DNA from: Brachybacterium phenoliresistens | Lineage (GTDB): Bacteria; Actinomycetota; Actinomycetes; Actinomycetales; Dermabacteraceae | Assembly (NCBI RefSeq): GCF_000576425.1 | Contig: NZ_KK069996.1 | Coordinates: 77,846-141,845 of the forward strand | Direction of reading: 5' to 3' | DNA length: 64,000 nt | Part shown: positions 54,914-63,972 of the stretch, one piece after another | How the letters are laid out: each line of letters begins with the position of its first letter | Numbering within the stretch: position 1 is the first letter of the stretch | The notes under the pieces: model-generated | What the model was told of the DNA's origin: nothing | Seen by the model: the letters and a program-made list of their open reading frames with translations, nothing else | Databases searched by the model: none | Translations under genes and position numbers: made by a program

Positions 54914-55360
54914 ATGGCCGCGACCCGCCGGACCGGTCCTCCTGGGCAGCGACGACCGCCGCGGCGCCGCCTCGCCCGCTTGCGGCGGGCGCTGCGCGCC
55001 GAGGACGGCTCCGCCGTCGTCGAGTTCCCCCTGGTCGCCGTCCTGATCCTGATCATCGCCCTCGCGGTGATCCAGGCCGCCGTCATCCTGCACACCCGCA
55101 ACACCCTGATCGATGCGAGCGTCCAGGGCGCCCACCACGCCTCGCTGGTGGGCAACGATCTGCAGGACGGGGAGGAGCGGACCCGGCAGCTCATCGACCA
55201 GAACCTCGGCGGCGACCTGGACGTCGAGGTGAGCGCCGTGCAGGGCGAGGACGGGATCATCGACGTCCGCGTCAGCGCCGCCTTCCCGCTGGTGGGCCTC
55301 TACGGTCCCCGCGGGACATTGCAGGTGGACGGGCGCGCCATCGCCGAGGAGACCTGGTGA
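54914..55360 (+). CDS. TadE-like pseudopilin
   Basis: A 148-residue protein with a basic leader then the TadE N-terminal motif EDGSAVVEFPLVAVLILIIA, where Glu at +5 and the hydrophobic helix match prepilin-peptidase-type processing. The remainder is an extracytoplasmic domain. One base after the Flp-like stop; overlaps the next start. Confidence 0.87.
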   Translation: MAATRRTGPPGQRRPPRRRLARLRRALRAEDGSAVVEFPLVAVLILIIALAVIQAAVILHTRNTLIDASVQGAHHASLVGNDLQDGEERTRQLIDQNLGGDLDVEVSAVQGEDGIIDVRVSAAFPLVGLYGPRGTLQVDGRAIAEETW

Positions 55361-55869
55361 TGCGCCGGCGCGCCCCATGGCCCCGGCTCCGCGGCGGTGC
55401 CCGGCTCCGCGAGGCCGGGCGGGCTCTGCGCGGCACCGAGGGCAACGCCCTGATCGAGTTCGTGGTCCTCGCCGTCGCCCTGCTGATCCCGACGCTGTAC
55501 CTGGTGCTGACGCTCGGCTCCGTCCAGGCGGCCGTCTTCGCGGCCGATGTCATCGCCCGGGACGCCGCCCGCATCCACGCCACCGAGACCGATCCCGTCG
55601 CCGCATCCGGCCGCAGCTCCGCGCATGCCCGGATGGTGCTGGAGGACTTCGGCCTCGAGCCCGGGGACGTCGTCGAGATCCGCTGCACCGAGGACCCCTG
55701 CGCGACCCCCGGCGGGACCGTCACCGCGAGCGTGCGCATCCCCGTGCCGATCCCGGGGCTGGGCCCTGTCCTCGGCGGCGCCGGACCGGTCGCGGTCAGC
55801 AGCGAGCACATCGCCCCCGTGGACCGCTACCGCGCCCCCGGCTCGAATGGCCCCGAGGGCGCCGCATGA
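55360..55869 (+). CDS. TadE-family protein (second)
   Basis: A 169-residue protein with a TadE-like leader: TEGNALIEFVVLAVALLIPTL. The extracytoplasmic region has a Cys pair (IRCTEDPC) that may form a disulfide. ATG 55360 overlaps the preceding stop; an in-frame GTG at 55357 is equally possible. Probably a minor pilin. Confidence 0.83.
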   Translation: MRRRAPWPRLRGGARLREAGRALRGTEGNALIEFVVLAVALLIPTLYLVLTLGSVQAAVFAADVIARDAARIHATETDPVAASGRSSAHARMVLEDFGLEPGDVVEIRCTEDPCATPGGTVTASVRIPVPIPGLGPVLGGAGPVAVSSEHIAPVDRYRAPGSNGPEGAA

Positions 55870-56345
55870 GCGCCTGCGGCCCGATCCGCCGGAGGGCGCG
55901 ATCCCTGCGCGCCGCGCTCGCCGAGGACTCGGGGACGATGACCATCCTGACCACCGGCGTGGTCGCCGTGGTGCTCATGGTGATCGCTCTCGGCGTCGCC
56001 ATCACCGGCGTGCACCTGGAGCGCAACGGCCTCCAGCATGCCGCCGACGGCGCGGCCCTCGCCGCCTCCCAGACCGTGGACGAGGCGGGCCTCTACACGC
56101 CCGGTGCCCAGGCCACGACGACTCCGGCTCTCGCGCGCCGGGCCGCGGAGGACTTCCTGGCCCGCTACCCTCTCGGGGACGGGCGCCTCCGCGACGTGGG
56201 CGTCGCGCGCGTGGACGTAGCCGAGGACGGCACCGTCTCGGTGACGCTGACCGGCCGCGTCGACCCGCCGCTCGTGGGCTGGTTCACCAGCGCGACGGAC
56301 ATGTCCATCCCCCTGACCACCCTCGGAGAGGCTCGAGCTCGATGA
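55866..56345 (+). CDS. TadG-like/Rv3654c-type secreted protein
   Basis: A 159-residue protein: leader EDSGTMTILTTGVVAVVLMVIAL, then HAADGAALAASQTVDEAGLY, the pattern of the Rv3654c/TadG family (helix followed by AAxAA). It is the last pilus-type gene; it overlaps glycerate kinase by four bases. Processing by a prepilin peptidase is possible but no peptidase gene lies in this window. Confidence 0.8.
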   Translation: MSACGPIRRRARSLRAALAEDSGTMTILTTGVVAVVLMVIALGVAITGVHLERNGLQHAADGAALAASQTVDEAGLYTPGAQATTTPALARRAAEDFLARYPLGDGRLRDVGVARVDVAEDGTVSVTLTGRVDPPLVGWFTSATDMSIPLTTLGEARAR

Positions 56346-57472
56346 CCCACCCCGCCCCCCGCACCGTCCTGCTGGCCCCGGACAAGTTCAAGGGCACGCT
56401 CACCGCCGCCGAGGTCTGCGACGCCCTCGAGACCGGCATCTCCGCCGCCGCGCCGCACGCCCGGGTGCTGCGCTGCCCGATCGCCGACGGCGGCGACGGC
56501 ACCGTCGAGGCCGCCCTCGCCGCCGGCTTCGAGGGCCGCACGACCACGGTCGAGGGCCCCACCGGTCAGCCGGTCCCCGCCCGGTGGGCGCTGCGCGGCG
56601 CCGATGCCGTGCTCGAGCTGGCCGAGACCTCCGGGCTGCGCGTCCTTCCCGGCGGAGACCTCGCCCCGGGGCGGGCGAGCACCCGGGGCCTGGGGGAGCT
56701 GATCCTCGCCGCCCGCGACGCGGGAGCGCGGCGGATTCTGGTGGGCCTCGGCGGCAGCGCCACCACCGATGCCGGGGCCGGGATCCTCCAGGGCCTCGGC
56801 GCGCACCTGCGCACCGCGCGCGGGGAGGACATCGCCCCCGGCGCGGACGGCCTGGAGGACCTCGCCTCCGTCGACCTGGTCCCCGCCCTGACGGCCCTGG
56901 AGGGCGTCGAGCTGGTCGCGGCCTGCGACGTCACCAATCCGCTGACCGGCCCGGAGGGCGCCGCCGCCGTCTACGGGCCGCAGAAGGGCATCGCGCCCGA
57001 GCGCATCGGCGAGATCGACGCGCGCCTCGCCGCGGCGGGGGAGCGCATCGACCCCAGCGGCCAGCACGCCCACCGCCCCGGGGCGGGCGCCGCCGGGGGA
57101 GCGGGCTTCGCCCTGTACGCCCTCGGCGCGAGCTTCGAGGCCGGGGCCGATGCGGTGCTCGCCCTGCTCGGCTTCGACGAGGCGCTGGAGCAGGCGGACA
57201 CGGTCGTCATCGGCGAGGGCAAGCTCGACGAGCAGACCCTCCACGGCAAGGGCCCTGCCGAGGTCGCCCGCCGCGCCCGCGAGGCCGGGCGGGAGGTCCT
57301 CGCCGTCGCCGGCGCCGTGACCCTGGCGCCGGAGCAGCTGCGCGCGGCCGGCATCGGCGCCGCCTACGACCTGATCGGCCGCTCCGCCGGGCTCGAGGAC
57401 GCGCTGCGGCGCGGCCCCGAGCTGTTGGAGGGCATCGGCCGCGAGATCGGTGCGGCGCTCGGGAGGGGCTGA
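56342..57472 (+). CDS. glxK: Glycerate kinase
   Basis: A 376-residue GlxK/GarK-type enzyme making phosphoglycerate from glycerate and ATP. Family motifs: [41 protein letters not shown] and [14 protein letters not shown]. It overlaps the last Tad gene by four bases (ATGA), probably through operon compaction since metabolism does not relate to the pilus. Confidence 0.95.
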   Translation: MTHPAPRTVLLAPDKFKGTLTAAEVCDALETGISAAAPHARVLRCPIADGGDGTVEAALAAGFEGRTTTVEGPTGQPVPARWALRGADAVLELAETSGLRVLPGGDLAPGRASTRGLGELILAARDAGARRILVGLGGSATTDAGAGILQGLGAHLRTARGEDIAPGADGLEDLASVDLVPALTALEGVELVAACDVTNPLTGPEGAAAVYGPQKGIAPERIGEIDARLAAAGERIDPSGQHAHRPGAGAAGGAGFALYALGASFEAGADAVLALLGFDEALEQADTVVIGEGKLDEQTLHGKGPAEVARRAREAGREVLAVAGAVTLAPEQLRAAGIGAAYDLIGRSAGLEDALRRGPELLEGIGREIGAALGRG

Positions 57473-57555
57473 CCGCTCCGCGCGCCCCGGGGGTCCCGGA
57501 CTGCTCCCGGGAGACGCGCGCCCGGGAATCGGCCGGCTCCGCCCGGGCCCTGCCG

Positions 57556-57561
57556 TAGACT
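57556..57561 (+). promoter_or_regulatory. -10 hexamer for a leaderless prfB transcript
   Basis: TAGACT lies 8 nt before GTG 57570 and no ribosome-binding site is present. Confidence 0.5.
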
Positions 57562-57569
57562 TGCTCCTC

Positions 57570-58688
57570 GTGGCTACCGTCGACTTCTCCGAAGAGATCC
57601 CGCACCTGCGATCGACCCTCGAGTCCATCGCCAAGGTGACGGATCTCGATGCCCTGAACGCGAAGATCGCCGACCTCGAGGAGCAGGCCGCCGCGCCGGA
57701 CCTGTGGGACGACGTCGACAACGCCCAGAAGGTCTCCTCCGCGCTCTCCCACGCCCAGGCCGAGCGCCGCCGGATCGACGAGCTGACCAGCCGCATCGAC
57801 GACCTCGAGATCATGGTGCAGCTCGCCGCCGAGGAGTCCGACGAGGACACCCTCCACGAGGCCGAGACCGAGTACGCCTCGATCCGCAAGGCGCTCGACG
57901 AGCTCGAGGTGCGCACGCTGCTCTCGGGCGAGTACGACGAGCGCAACGCCGTGATCACCATCCGCGCGGGAGCCGGCGGCGTCGACGCCGCGGACTTCGC
58001 CGAGATGCTGCTGCGCATGTACCTGCGCTGGGCCGAGCGCAAGGGCTACCCCACCAAGGTGATGGACACCTCCTACGCGGAGGAGGCGGGCCTGAAGTCC
58101 GTCACCTTCGAGGTCTCCGCCCCCTACGCCTACGGCACCCTGTCCGTCGAGGGCGGCACCCATCGCCTGGTGCGCATCAGCCCCTTCGACAACCAGGGCC
58201 GCCGCCAGACGAGCTTCGCCGCCGTCGAGGTGATCCCGCTGATCGAGTCGACCGACACCGTCGAGATCGACGAGAACGACCTCAAGATCGACGTCTTCCG
58301 CTCCTCCGGCCCCGGCGGGCAGTCGGTGAACACCACCGACTCCGCCGTGCGCATGACGCACCTGCCCACCGGCATCGTCGTGTCGATGCAGGACGAGAAG
58401 TCCCAGATCCAGAACCGCGCCGCCGCCCTGCGGGTCATGCAGTCCCGCCTGCTGCTGCTGAAGAAGGCCGAGGAGGCCGCCGAGCGCAAGGAGCTCGCCG
58501 GCGACGTCAAGGCCTCCTGGGGCGACCAGATGCGCTCCTACGTGCTGAACCCGTACCAGATGGTCAAGGACCTGCGCACCGAGCACACCGAGGGCAACCC
58601 GCAGGCCGTGTTCGACGGCGATATCGACGCCCTGCTCGAGGCGGGGATCCGGTGGCGCGTGGGCCAGCAGCGCGAGAACGCGAGCTGA
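57570..58688 (+). CDS. prfB: Peptide chain release factor 2
   Basis: A 372-residue class I release factor for UGA/UAA. The peptidyl-tRNA hydrolysis GGQ motif is in [13 protein letters not shown] start with -10 hexamer 8 nt before. There is no in-frame UGA near codon 26, so the programmed +1 frameshift of many bacteria is absent here, as common in high-GC actinobacteria. Followed by ftsE in the usual order. Confidence 0.96.
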   Translation: MATVDFSEEIPHLRSTLESIAKVTDLDALNAKIADLEEQAAAPDLWDDVDNAQKVSSALSHAQAERRRIDELTSRIDDLEIMVQLAAEESDEDTLHEAETEYASIRKALDELEVRTLLSGEYDERNAVITIRAGAGGVDAADFAEMLLRMYLRWAERKGYPTKVMDTSYAEEAGLKSVTFEVSAPYAYGTLSVEGGTHRLVRISPFDNQGRRQTSFAAVEVIPLIESTDTVEIDENDLKIDVFRSSGPGGQSVNTTDSAVRMTHLPTGIVVSMQDEKSQIQNRAAALRVMQSRLLLLKKAEEAAERKELAGDVKASWGDQMRSYVLNPYQMVKDLRTEHTEGNPQAVFDGDIDALLEAGIRWRVGQQRENAS

Positions 58689-58700
58689 TCGGGACCCGCT

Positions 58701-58752
58701 CCGGGGCCGTGCGCGCCCCGGGGCTCCCTGCGGCGGCGGGCCGCCCCGCAGG
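58701..58752 (+). terminator. Two stem-loops after prfB
   Basis: CCGGGGC (58701-58707) pairs with GCCCCGG (58715-58721); a second, longer hairpin has CCTGCGG (58727-58733) with CCGCAGG (58746-58752) and an internal GGCGG/CCGCC. They start 13 bp after the prfB stop. Confidence 0.5.
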
Positions 58753-58845
58753 AAGCGGCGCATCAGCAGGTGGCGCCGCGAATCTTGACCAAGGCTTGAC
58801 CGGTGATCGGCCGCGTGGCCGTCGCGGTCCGGGCCCCCTCGCGCC

Positions 58846-58851
58846 TACCCT
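58846..58851 (+). promoter_or_regulatory. Candidate ftsE -10 hexamer
   Basis: TACCCT fits the local pattern, 33 bp before GTG 58885. Two TTGACC copies lie about 50-60 bp upstream, too far for a standard -35. Confidence 0.3.
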
Positions 58852-58884
58852 GAGCGTGTCCGTCCACTCGACCCGTAGGCAGCA

Positions 58885-60396
58885 GTGATCCGATTCGACA
58901 ACGTCACGAAGACGTACCAGCGCGGCCAGAAGCCGGCGGTGGAGAACCTCACCCTCGAGTTCGCCCGCGGGGAGTTCGTGTTCCTCGTCGGCGCCTCCGG
59001 CTCGGGCAAGTCCACCCTCATGCGCCTGGTGCTCAAGGAGACCTCCCCGACGCGCGGGAACGTGTACGTCGCGGGCAAGGACATCGCCCGCATCCCCTCC
59101 TGGCGGGTTCCGACGCTGCGCCGGGACATCGGCATGGTGTTCCAGGACTTCCGCCTGCTCCCGTCGAAGACGGCCTACCAGAACATCGAGTTCGCCCTCG
59201 CCGTGATCGGGACCCCGCGCAAGGTGGTGCGGCGCCTCGTGCCCGAGATGCTCGAGATGGTGGGCCTGGCGGACAAGGGCCGCCGCCTGCCCCATGAGCT
59301 ATCCGGCGGCGAGCAGCAGCGCGTCGCGATCGCCCGCGCCTACGTCAACCGCCCCTCGATCCTGCTGGCCGACGAGCCCACCGGGAACCTCGACCCCGCC
59401 ACCGCGGAGGGGATCCTGGACCTGCTGGGCCAGATCAACGACCGCGGGACCACGGTCGTCATGGCCACCCACGATGCCACCGCGGTGGACCGCATGCGCA
59501 AGCGCGTGGTCGAGATGGTCGGCGGGCACGTAGTCCGCGACGAGGAGGCCGGCGGCTACGAGTCCGCCAGCGAGGCCAGCGTCATCTCCGGCAACCTCCC
59601 CGACGGCGCCCTGCCGGCGGAGCTCGCCGCCGGGGACGGCCCCGAGGCCGCCCCGGAGCCGCGCGAGGAGGGACCCGTCGTGCTCGCGACCGGCCCCGCA
59701 TCGGCGCCCGAGGCCCCCGCGCCGGAGCCCGCGACCACGCCGAGCCCGGAGGAGACGCAGGCCCCGGAGGAGAAGCCGCGTCGTCCCGAGCGCCGGCGCC
59801 GCGGTCGTCGCGCCGCCCAGCTCCTGGAGCCGGAGACCGCCGACGTCCCCGTGCCCGCCGATGCCCCGACGGCTCCCGCTGCCGCGGCCACCCCGGATGC
59901 CCCGGCGGCCCCCGGGCCGGCGCCGTCGGCCGATGCCCCGGCCTCCGACGCTCCCCACGAGCCCTCGGCTCCCGCGACCGGCCGCGCAGCCCGCACGTCG
60001 CGAGGAGCCGCCGCCGGCCGCCGCTTCCGGTCCCGGGATCCCTTCGCCCCCGGCGCCGCCGCAGCGACCCTGGCCGCAGCCGAGGGGCCGGGTGCCGCGG
60101 CCGGCCCGGCCGAATACGCCGGTGATCCGGCGTCCGCGGCCGGCGGCTCCCTGCCGTCCGACGGCGAGGACCGCGCCCGCCCGACCGCCGCGTCGGTGCT
60201 CGCCGCCTCCCCGTGGCTCGAGGACGCCGAGGATCCCCGCGCCGAGATCGCCGCGGAGCTGCCCGCAGAGGCGGAGGAGCCCGCCGTGGTCGACGACGTC
60301 CTGGACGAGGACCTCTACGACGAGCGGGACACCGTCCTGGACGAGGACGCCGCCGCCTTCCAGGAGATCCAGGACGACCCGGAGGTGCTGCGATGA
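58885..60396 (+). CDS. ftsE: FtsE cell-division ATPase with long C-terminal extension
   Basis: A 503-residue protein. Residues 1-220 are the FtsE ATPase: Walker A GASGSGKST, Q-loop VFQDFRLLP, signature LSGGEQQRVAIARAY, Walker B ILLADEPTGNLD. It binds FtsX and drives cell-wall hydrolase activation at the septum. The normal family length is about 220-230, so ~275 extra residues follow: Pro/Ala/Glu-rich with a basic patch (RRPERRRRGRRAA) and an acidic end (DVLDEDLYDERDTVLDEDAA). This could tether FtsE to other proteins. GTG 58885 is supported by the domain start. Confidence 0.95.
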   Translation: MIRFDNVTKTYQRGQKPAVENLTLEFARGEFVFLVGASGSGKSTLMRLVLKETSPTRGNVYVAGKDIARIPSWRVPTLRRDIGMVFQDFRLLPSKTAYQNIEFALAVIGTPRKVVRRLVPEMLEMVGLADKGRRLPHELSGGEQQRVAIARAYVNRPSILLADEPTGNLDPATAEGILDLLGQINDRGTTVVMATHDATAVDRMRKRVVEMVGGHVVRDEEAGGYESASEASVISGNLPDGALPAELAAGDGPEAAPEPREEGPVVLATGPASAPEAPAPEPATTPSPEETQAPEEKPRRPERRRRGRRAAQLLEPETADVPVPADAPTAPAAAATPDAPAAPGPAPSADAPASDAPHEPSAPATGRAARTSRGAAAGRRFRSRDPFAPGAAAATLAAAEGPGAAAGPAEYAGDPASAAGGSLPSDGEDRARPTAASVLAASPWLEDAEDPRAEIAAELPAEAEEPAVVDDVLDEDLYDERDTVLDEDAAAFQEIQDDPEVLR

Positions 60397-61310
60397 GAGC
60401 GCGGTACATCTTCGGGGAGATCTTCACCGGCCTGTGGCGCAACGTCGCCATGGTCGTCTCGGTGGTGATCGTCACCGCCGTGTCGTTGACCTTCGTGGGC
60501 ACCGGTCTGCTCATGCAGAAGCAGATCATCGACATGAAGTCGACCCTGGTCGAGCAGTCGCAGGTGACGATCTTCCTGTGCTCCCCGCATTCGACGGCCG
60601 CATCCTGCGCCGGCGGGCCGGCGACCGATGCGCAGATCCAGTCCGTGCGCGACGCCCTCGAGGGCGATGTCCTGTCGGGGTACATCGACTCCTACTCCGA
60701 GCGGGACCAGGAGGAGGCGCTGGCGATCTACCAGGAGCAGTTCGCGGGGGAGGGGTTCGTCTCCAACTTCACCGCCGAGGACATGCCCGTCTCCTTCCAC
60801 ATCACGCTGAAGGACTCCGACTCCTCCGCGGCGGTGGTCGAGTTCTTCCAGGGCCGCGACGGCGTCGACGAGGTCACCGACCTGCTCAGCGTGTTCGCCC
60901 CGTTCATCGACGCCCTGAACCAGTCGACCCTGTTCTCGCTGGGCCTGGCGGTGCTGATGCTCGTGGCCGCGGTGCTGCTGGTGGCCACCACCATCCGGAT
61001 GTCGGTGGCCAACCGACGCCGCGAGATCGCGATCATGCGCCTGGTCGGCGCCTCCAACGTGTTCATCCGCGCCCCCTTCCTGCTGGAAGGGGCGGTCGCC
61101 GCGATCATCGGCGGCCTCATCTCCAGCGCCCTGCTCTGGCTGGGCCTGCGCTACCTGGTCGAGGACTGGCTCGCGCCGACCCTCGGATCCCAGATCATCT
61201 CGGTCGGCACGCAGGATCTCCTGTGGGCCGGGCCCGTCCTGGTCGCGACGGGGGCCGCCCTGTCGGTCGCCTCCTGCGTCGTCTCCCTGAACCGCTACCT
61301 CAAGGTCTGA
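60393..61310 (+). CDS. ftsX: FtsX cell-division membrane protein
   Basis: A 305-residue protein with one N-terminal helix, an extracytoplasmic domain (~130 residues, with a Cys pair CSPHSTAASC), and three C-terminal helices. FtsEX activates peptidoglycan hydrolases across the membrane; the M23 protein next door is the likely partner. ATG 60393 overlaps the ftsE stop by four bases. Confidence 0.96.
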   Translation: MRARYIFGEIFTGLWRNVAMVVSVVIVTAVSLTFVGTGLLMQKQIIDMKSTLVEQSQVTIFLCSPHSTAASCAGGPATDAQIQSVRDALEGDVLSGYIDSYSERDQEEALAIYQEQFAGEGFVSNFTAEDMPVSFHITLKDSDSSAAVVEFFQGRDGVDEVTDLLSVFAPFIDALNQSTLFSLGLAVLMLVAAVLLVATTIRMSVANRRREIAIMRLVGASNVFIRAPFLLEGAVAAIIGGLISSALLWLGLRYLVEDWLAPTLGSQIISVGTQDLLWAGPVLVATGAALSVASCVVSLNRYLKV

Positions 61311-61313
61311 GCC

Positions 61314-62609
61314 ATGAACGCCGTCCTCCCTGCCCGCCGTGCACTGCTGGCCGCGCTCGCCGCGACGATGCTGGTGGCCCAGCTGCTGGTGCTGGGGACC
61401 CCGGCCTCCCTCGCCGAGGGCGACCGGGACGACAAGGTCGCCGAGCGCGCCGAGATCGACCAGAAGCTCGAGGACGTCCGCACCTCCCTCGAGGGCACCA
61501 ACCAGGATCTCGCCGACACCTACGTCGCCCTCGCCGAGACGGAGCTGCTCATCCCGCAGGCCCAGCAGGACCTCGAGGACGCGCAGGCCGCTGCGGCCGC
61601 CGCGGAGGAGGAGAACCGGCTGGCCGGGGAGCGGCTGGAGACGGCCCAGGCCGAGCTCGACCGGCTGACCACCGAGGTCGAGACGGGCCAGCAGCAGGTC
61701 GACGCCTCCGGCGAGGAGCTCTCGCAGGTGGCGCTGGACGCCTACAAGGGCGGCGGCCCCCCGAACCCGGCGAGCGTCTACGTCGGCTCGCAGAACCCGC
61801 AGGACGCGGTGGACCGCTCCATGAACTACAAGCTGACCCTCGCCTCCCAGGGCACGCGGCTGGACGAGCTGCGCGACGAGCAGTCCGTCACCGAGAGCTC
61901 CGCCGACCGCGTCACCGCCGTCGAGCAGGAGATCGCCGACCTCAAGGTCGAGGCGGAGGAGGCGCAGGCCGCCGCCGAGCAGGCCGAGGCCGATGCCGAG
62001 AAGAAGAAGCAGGACCTCGATGACCTCTACGCCGCGCAGATCGCCCAGCGCGACGAGCTGGAGACGAAGAAGGTCCAGTACCAGGGCGACGCCGAGGCCC
62101 TCGAGGACAAGGGCACGACCCTCGACTCCGAGATCCAGGCCCTCGCCGACGAGGAGCGCGAGCGGGGCAGCTCCGGGGGGTCGGGCGGCGGCGCGGCCCT
62201 GGGCCCCGTCTCGGGATCGGGCTTCCTGCAGCCGGTCGCCGGCCGGCTGAACTCCAACTTCGGCTGGCGCGTCCACCCGATCTACGGCACGCGCAAGCTG
62301 CACAAGGGCGTGGACTTCCCCTCCGCCTGCGGCACCCCGGTGCGGGCGGCGGCCGATGGCCGCGTGTCCCGGGCGTACCACAACTCCGGCGCGGGCAACA
62401 AGATCATCCTCACCCACGGCACGATGAACGGCAGCGTCATCACCACCTCCTACCACCACCTGCAGGGCTTCGCCGTCTCGCAGGGGCAGAGCGTCAAGCG
62501 CGGGGAGGTCGTCGGCTACATCGGCACCACCGGCTCCTCGACCGGCTGCCACCTCCACTTCGAGGTCCACGAGGACGGCACCGCCGTCAACCCGATGAAC
62601 TATCTCTGA
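61314..62609 (+). CDS. M23 family peptidoglycan hydrolase with coiled coil (EnvC/RipC-like role)
   Basis: A 431-residue secreted protein: signal peptide (~30 residues, ending ASLA), a long coiled coil (about 35-270 with a break near 150) and a C-terminal LytM domain with Zn ligands in LHKGVDF and the HLHFEV motif. All catalytic residues appear present, unlike EnvC of E. coli, so it may cleave peptide bonds itself. Directly downstream of ftsX (3 bp), the usual site of an FtsEX-activated hydrolase. Confidence 0.92.
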   Translation: MNAVLPARRALLAALAATMLVAQLLVLGTPASLAEGDRDDKVAERAEIDQKLEDVRTSLEGTNQDLADTYVALAETELLIPQAQQDLEDAQAAAAAAEEENRLAGERLETAQAELDRLTTEVETGQQQVDASGEELSQVALDAYKGGGPPNPASVYVGSQNPQDAVDRSMNYKLTLASQGTRLDELRDEQSVTESSADRVTAVEQEIADLKVEAEEAQAAAEQAEADAEKKKQDLDDLYAAQIAQRDELETKKVQYQGDAEALEDKGTTLDSEIQALADEERERGSSGGSGGGAALGPVSGSGFLQPVAGRLNSNFGWRVHPIYGTRKLHKGVDFPSACGTPVRAAADGRVSRAYHNSGAGNKIILTHGTMNGSVITTSYHHLQGFAVSQGQSVKRGEVVGYIGTTGSSTGCHLHFEVHEDGTAVNPMNYL

Positions 62610-62668
62610 TCCCGGTCCGCCCCTGCGCCCTCGGAGAAATCCGCTCGCGCATCCCCGGCACCGCCTCG

Positions 62669-62674
62669 TATGCT
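62669..62674 (+). promoter_or_regulatory. Candidate smpB -10 hexamer
   Basis: TATGCT, 41 bp before ATG 62716. GGGAGGTGAGGAGGAG just before the ATG provides the ribosome-binding site. Confidence 0.45.
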
Positions 62675-62715
62675 GGATGGTCCGTGCCGGAGATCCCGGG
62701 AGGTGAGGAGGAGCC

Positions 62716-63225
62716 ATGTCGAGGATGAAGTCCGCGGCGAAGAAGCAGGCCGCGAAGGACGACGGGCCGGTCAAGAAGCTCATCGCCTCCAACAAGAAGG
62801 CCCGTCACGACTACCACATCGACGACACCTACGAGGCCGGCATCGTCCTGACCGGCACCGAGGTGAAGTCCCTCCGCGACCGCGGCGCCTCCCTCGTGGA
62901 CGGCTACTGCTATCTCGAGGGCGGGGAGGTGTGGATGGACGCCGTCCACATCGCGCCCTACGTCAAGGGGACCTGGACCAACCACGCCGCGCGGCGCAAG
63001 CGCAAGCTGCTGCTGCACAAGGCGGAGATCGCCAAGCTCGCCGGCAAGACCCGCGAGAAGGGCTACACGCTGGTCCCGCTGGAGATGTACTTCCTGGGCT
63101 CGCACGCGAAGGTCGTCGTGGCACTGGCCCGCGGCAAGAAGGAATGGGACAAGCGCCAGACCCTGCGCGAGCAGCAGGATCTGCGCGAGGCCCAGCGCGC
63201 CATGCGCCAGCGCGAGCTCGTCTGA
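62716..63225 (+). CDS. smpB: SmpB tmRNA-binding protein
   Basis: A 169-residue protein. Family patterns: IASNKKARHDYHI, GIVLTGTEVKSLRDRGASL, YVKGTW and the C-terminal GKKEWDKRQTLREQ. It delivers tmRNA to stalled ribosomes. The N-terminus has a ~20-residue Lys/Ala-rich extension. tmRNA (ssrA) is not visible in the remaining 775 bp. A terminator hairpin follows. Confidence 0.97.
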   Translation: MSRMKSAAKKQAAKDDGPVKKLIASNKKARHDYHIDDTYEAGIVLTGTEVKSLRDRGASLVDGYCYLEGGEVWMDAVHIAPYVKGTWTNHAARRKRKLLLHKAEIAKLAGKTREKGYTLVPLEMYFLGSHAKVVVALARGKKEWDKRQTLREQQDLREAQRAMRQRELV

Positions 63226-63244
63226 ACCCGTCAGGGATGGGTCA

Positions 63245-63274
63245 CGCCCGGGGCCGATGGATCGGCCTCGGGCG
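63245..63274. terminator. Stem-loop between smpB and the TPR-like gene
   Basis: Arms 63245-63258 and 63261-63274 are nearly perfectly complementary (one G-T pair) in the gap between convergent genes; the innermost pairs must open to form a loop. Confidence 0.65.
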
Positions 63275-63309
63275 CGGGGTGGCTGCTCGAGCCTGCGCGG
63301 CCGGGGCGA

Positions 63310-63870
63310 TCACTCGGCCCGTTCCAGGCGGGCCACCGTCTGCCGGCTCGAGGCGATCTGTCCCTCGTCGGCCACCCCGAGGTTCTCGCGCATCATGAGC
63401 GCGCGCCGCGCGTCCTCGAGCGCCAGGTCGCGCAGCCGCCGCGCCGCCATCGGCCGCCCGGAGCGGCGCAGCAGCGCCGCATGCTCGAAGCGGCACTTCG
63501 CCCGATGCTGGAACACCGAGGCCAGCACGGACAGCGAGCTGGGGGAGGTGGGGTCGTCCAGGCCCGTCTCCTCCGCGGCGAGGTCCAGCAGCTCCTCGGC
63601 GGCGGCGTAGGCGCCCTGCCACTGCAGCACGTGGGCGTAGCGGGTGCGGCGCACCGCGCGCACCAGCGGAGGCATCGAGCCGTGCAGGGTGCGGCGGGCG
63701 GCCGCGGCCGCCTCGTCGAGCCGGCCCAGCATCCGCAGGTAGGCGACGGTGCGCGGGTCCTCCGGGTGGGCCGCGCACCAGGCGGCGAGCCCGTCCGCGT
63801 CCTCGACGACCTCGCGCAGGGTCTCGTCGTCCACGCGCACCGTGACGCCGGCGGCATCGAAGCTGATCAT
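63310..63870 (-). CDS. Hypothetical TPR-like protein
   Basis: A 186-residue helical protein with repeated Ala/Leu/Arg-rich helices (AYLRMLGRLDEAAAAARRTLH; FEHAALLRRSGRPMAARRLR), consistent with two or three TPR-like helical pairs. No enzyme motif is visible. ATG 63870 with AGGATG upstream (CAGGATGGGAGG). It lies antisense to the smpB flow, and function is unknown. Confidence 0.72.
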   Translation of the reverse strand: MISFDAAGVTVRVDDETLREVVEDADGLAAWCAAHPEDPRTVAYLRMLGRLDEAAAAARRTLHGSMPPLVRAVRRTRYAHVLQWQGAYAAAEELLDLAAEETGLDDPTSPSSLSVLASVFQHRAKCRFEHAALLRRSGRPMAARRLRDLALEDARRALMMRENLGVADEGQIASSRQTVARLERAE

Positions 63871-63966
63871 CCTCCCATCCTGCTCCTTCCGCGCCGCGGC
63901 GACCAGGGCCGGGCCCGTTCGCGGTGAGCAGACAGATAATCGCTTCGCCCCGGAGCGGGAGAGGAG

Positions 63967-63972
63967 TAGACT
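63967..63972 (+). promoter_or_regulatory. Candidate -10 hexamer for a gene beyond the window
   Basis: TAGACT fits the local TAnnnT pattern, near the window edge. An AT-rich GATAATC lies 30 bp upstream. The downstream gene or RNA is outside view. Confidence 0.3.

Noticed and set aside
57570-57680. Programmed +1 frameshift in prfB
   Set aside because: The frame is open from the GTG start with no in-frame UGA at the usual site.
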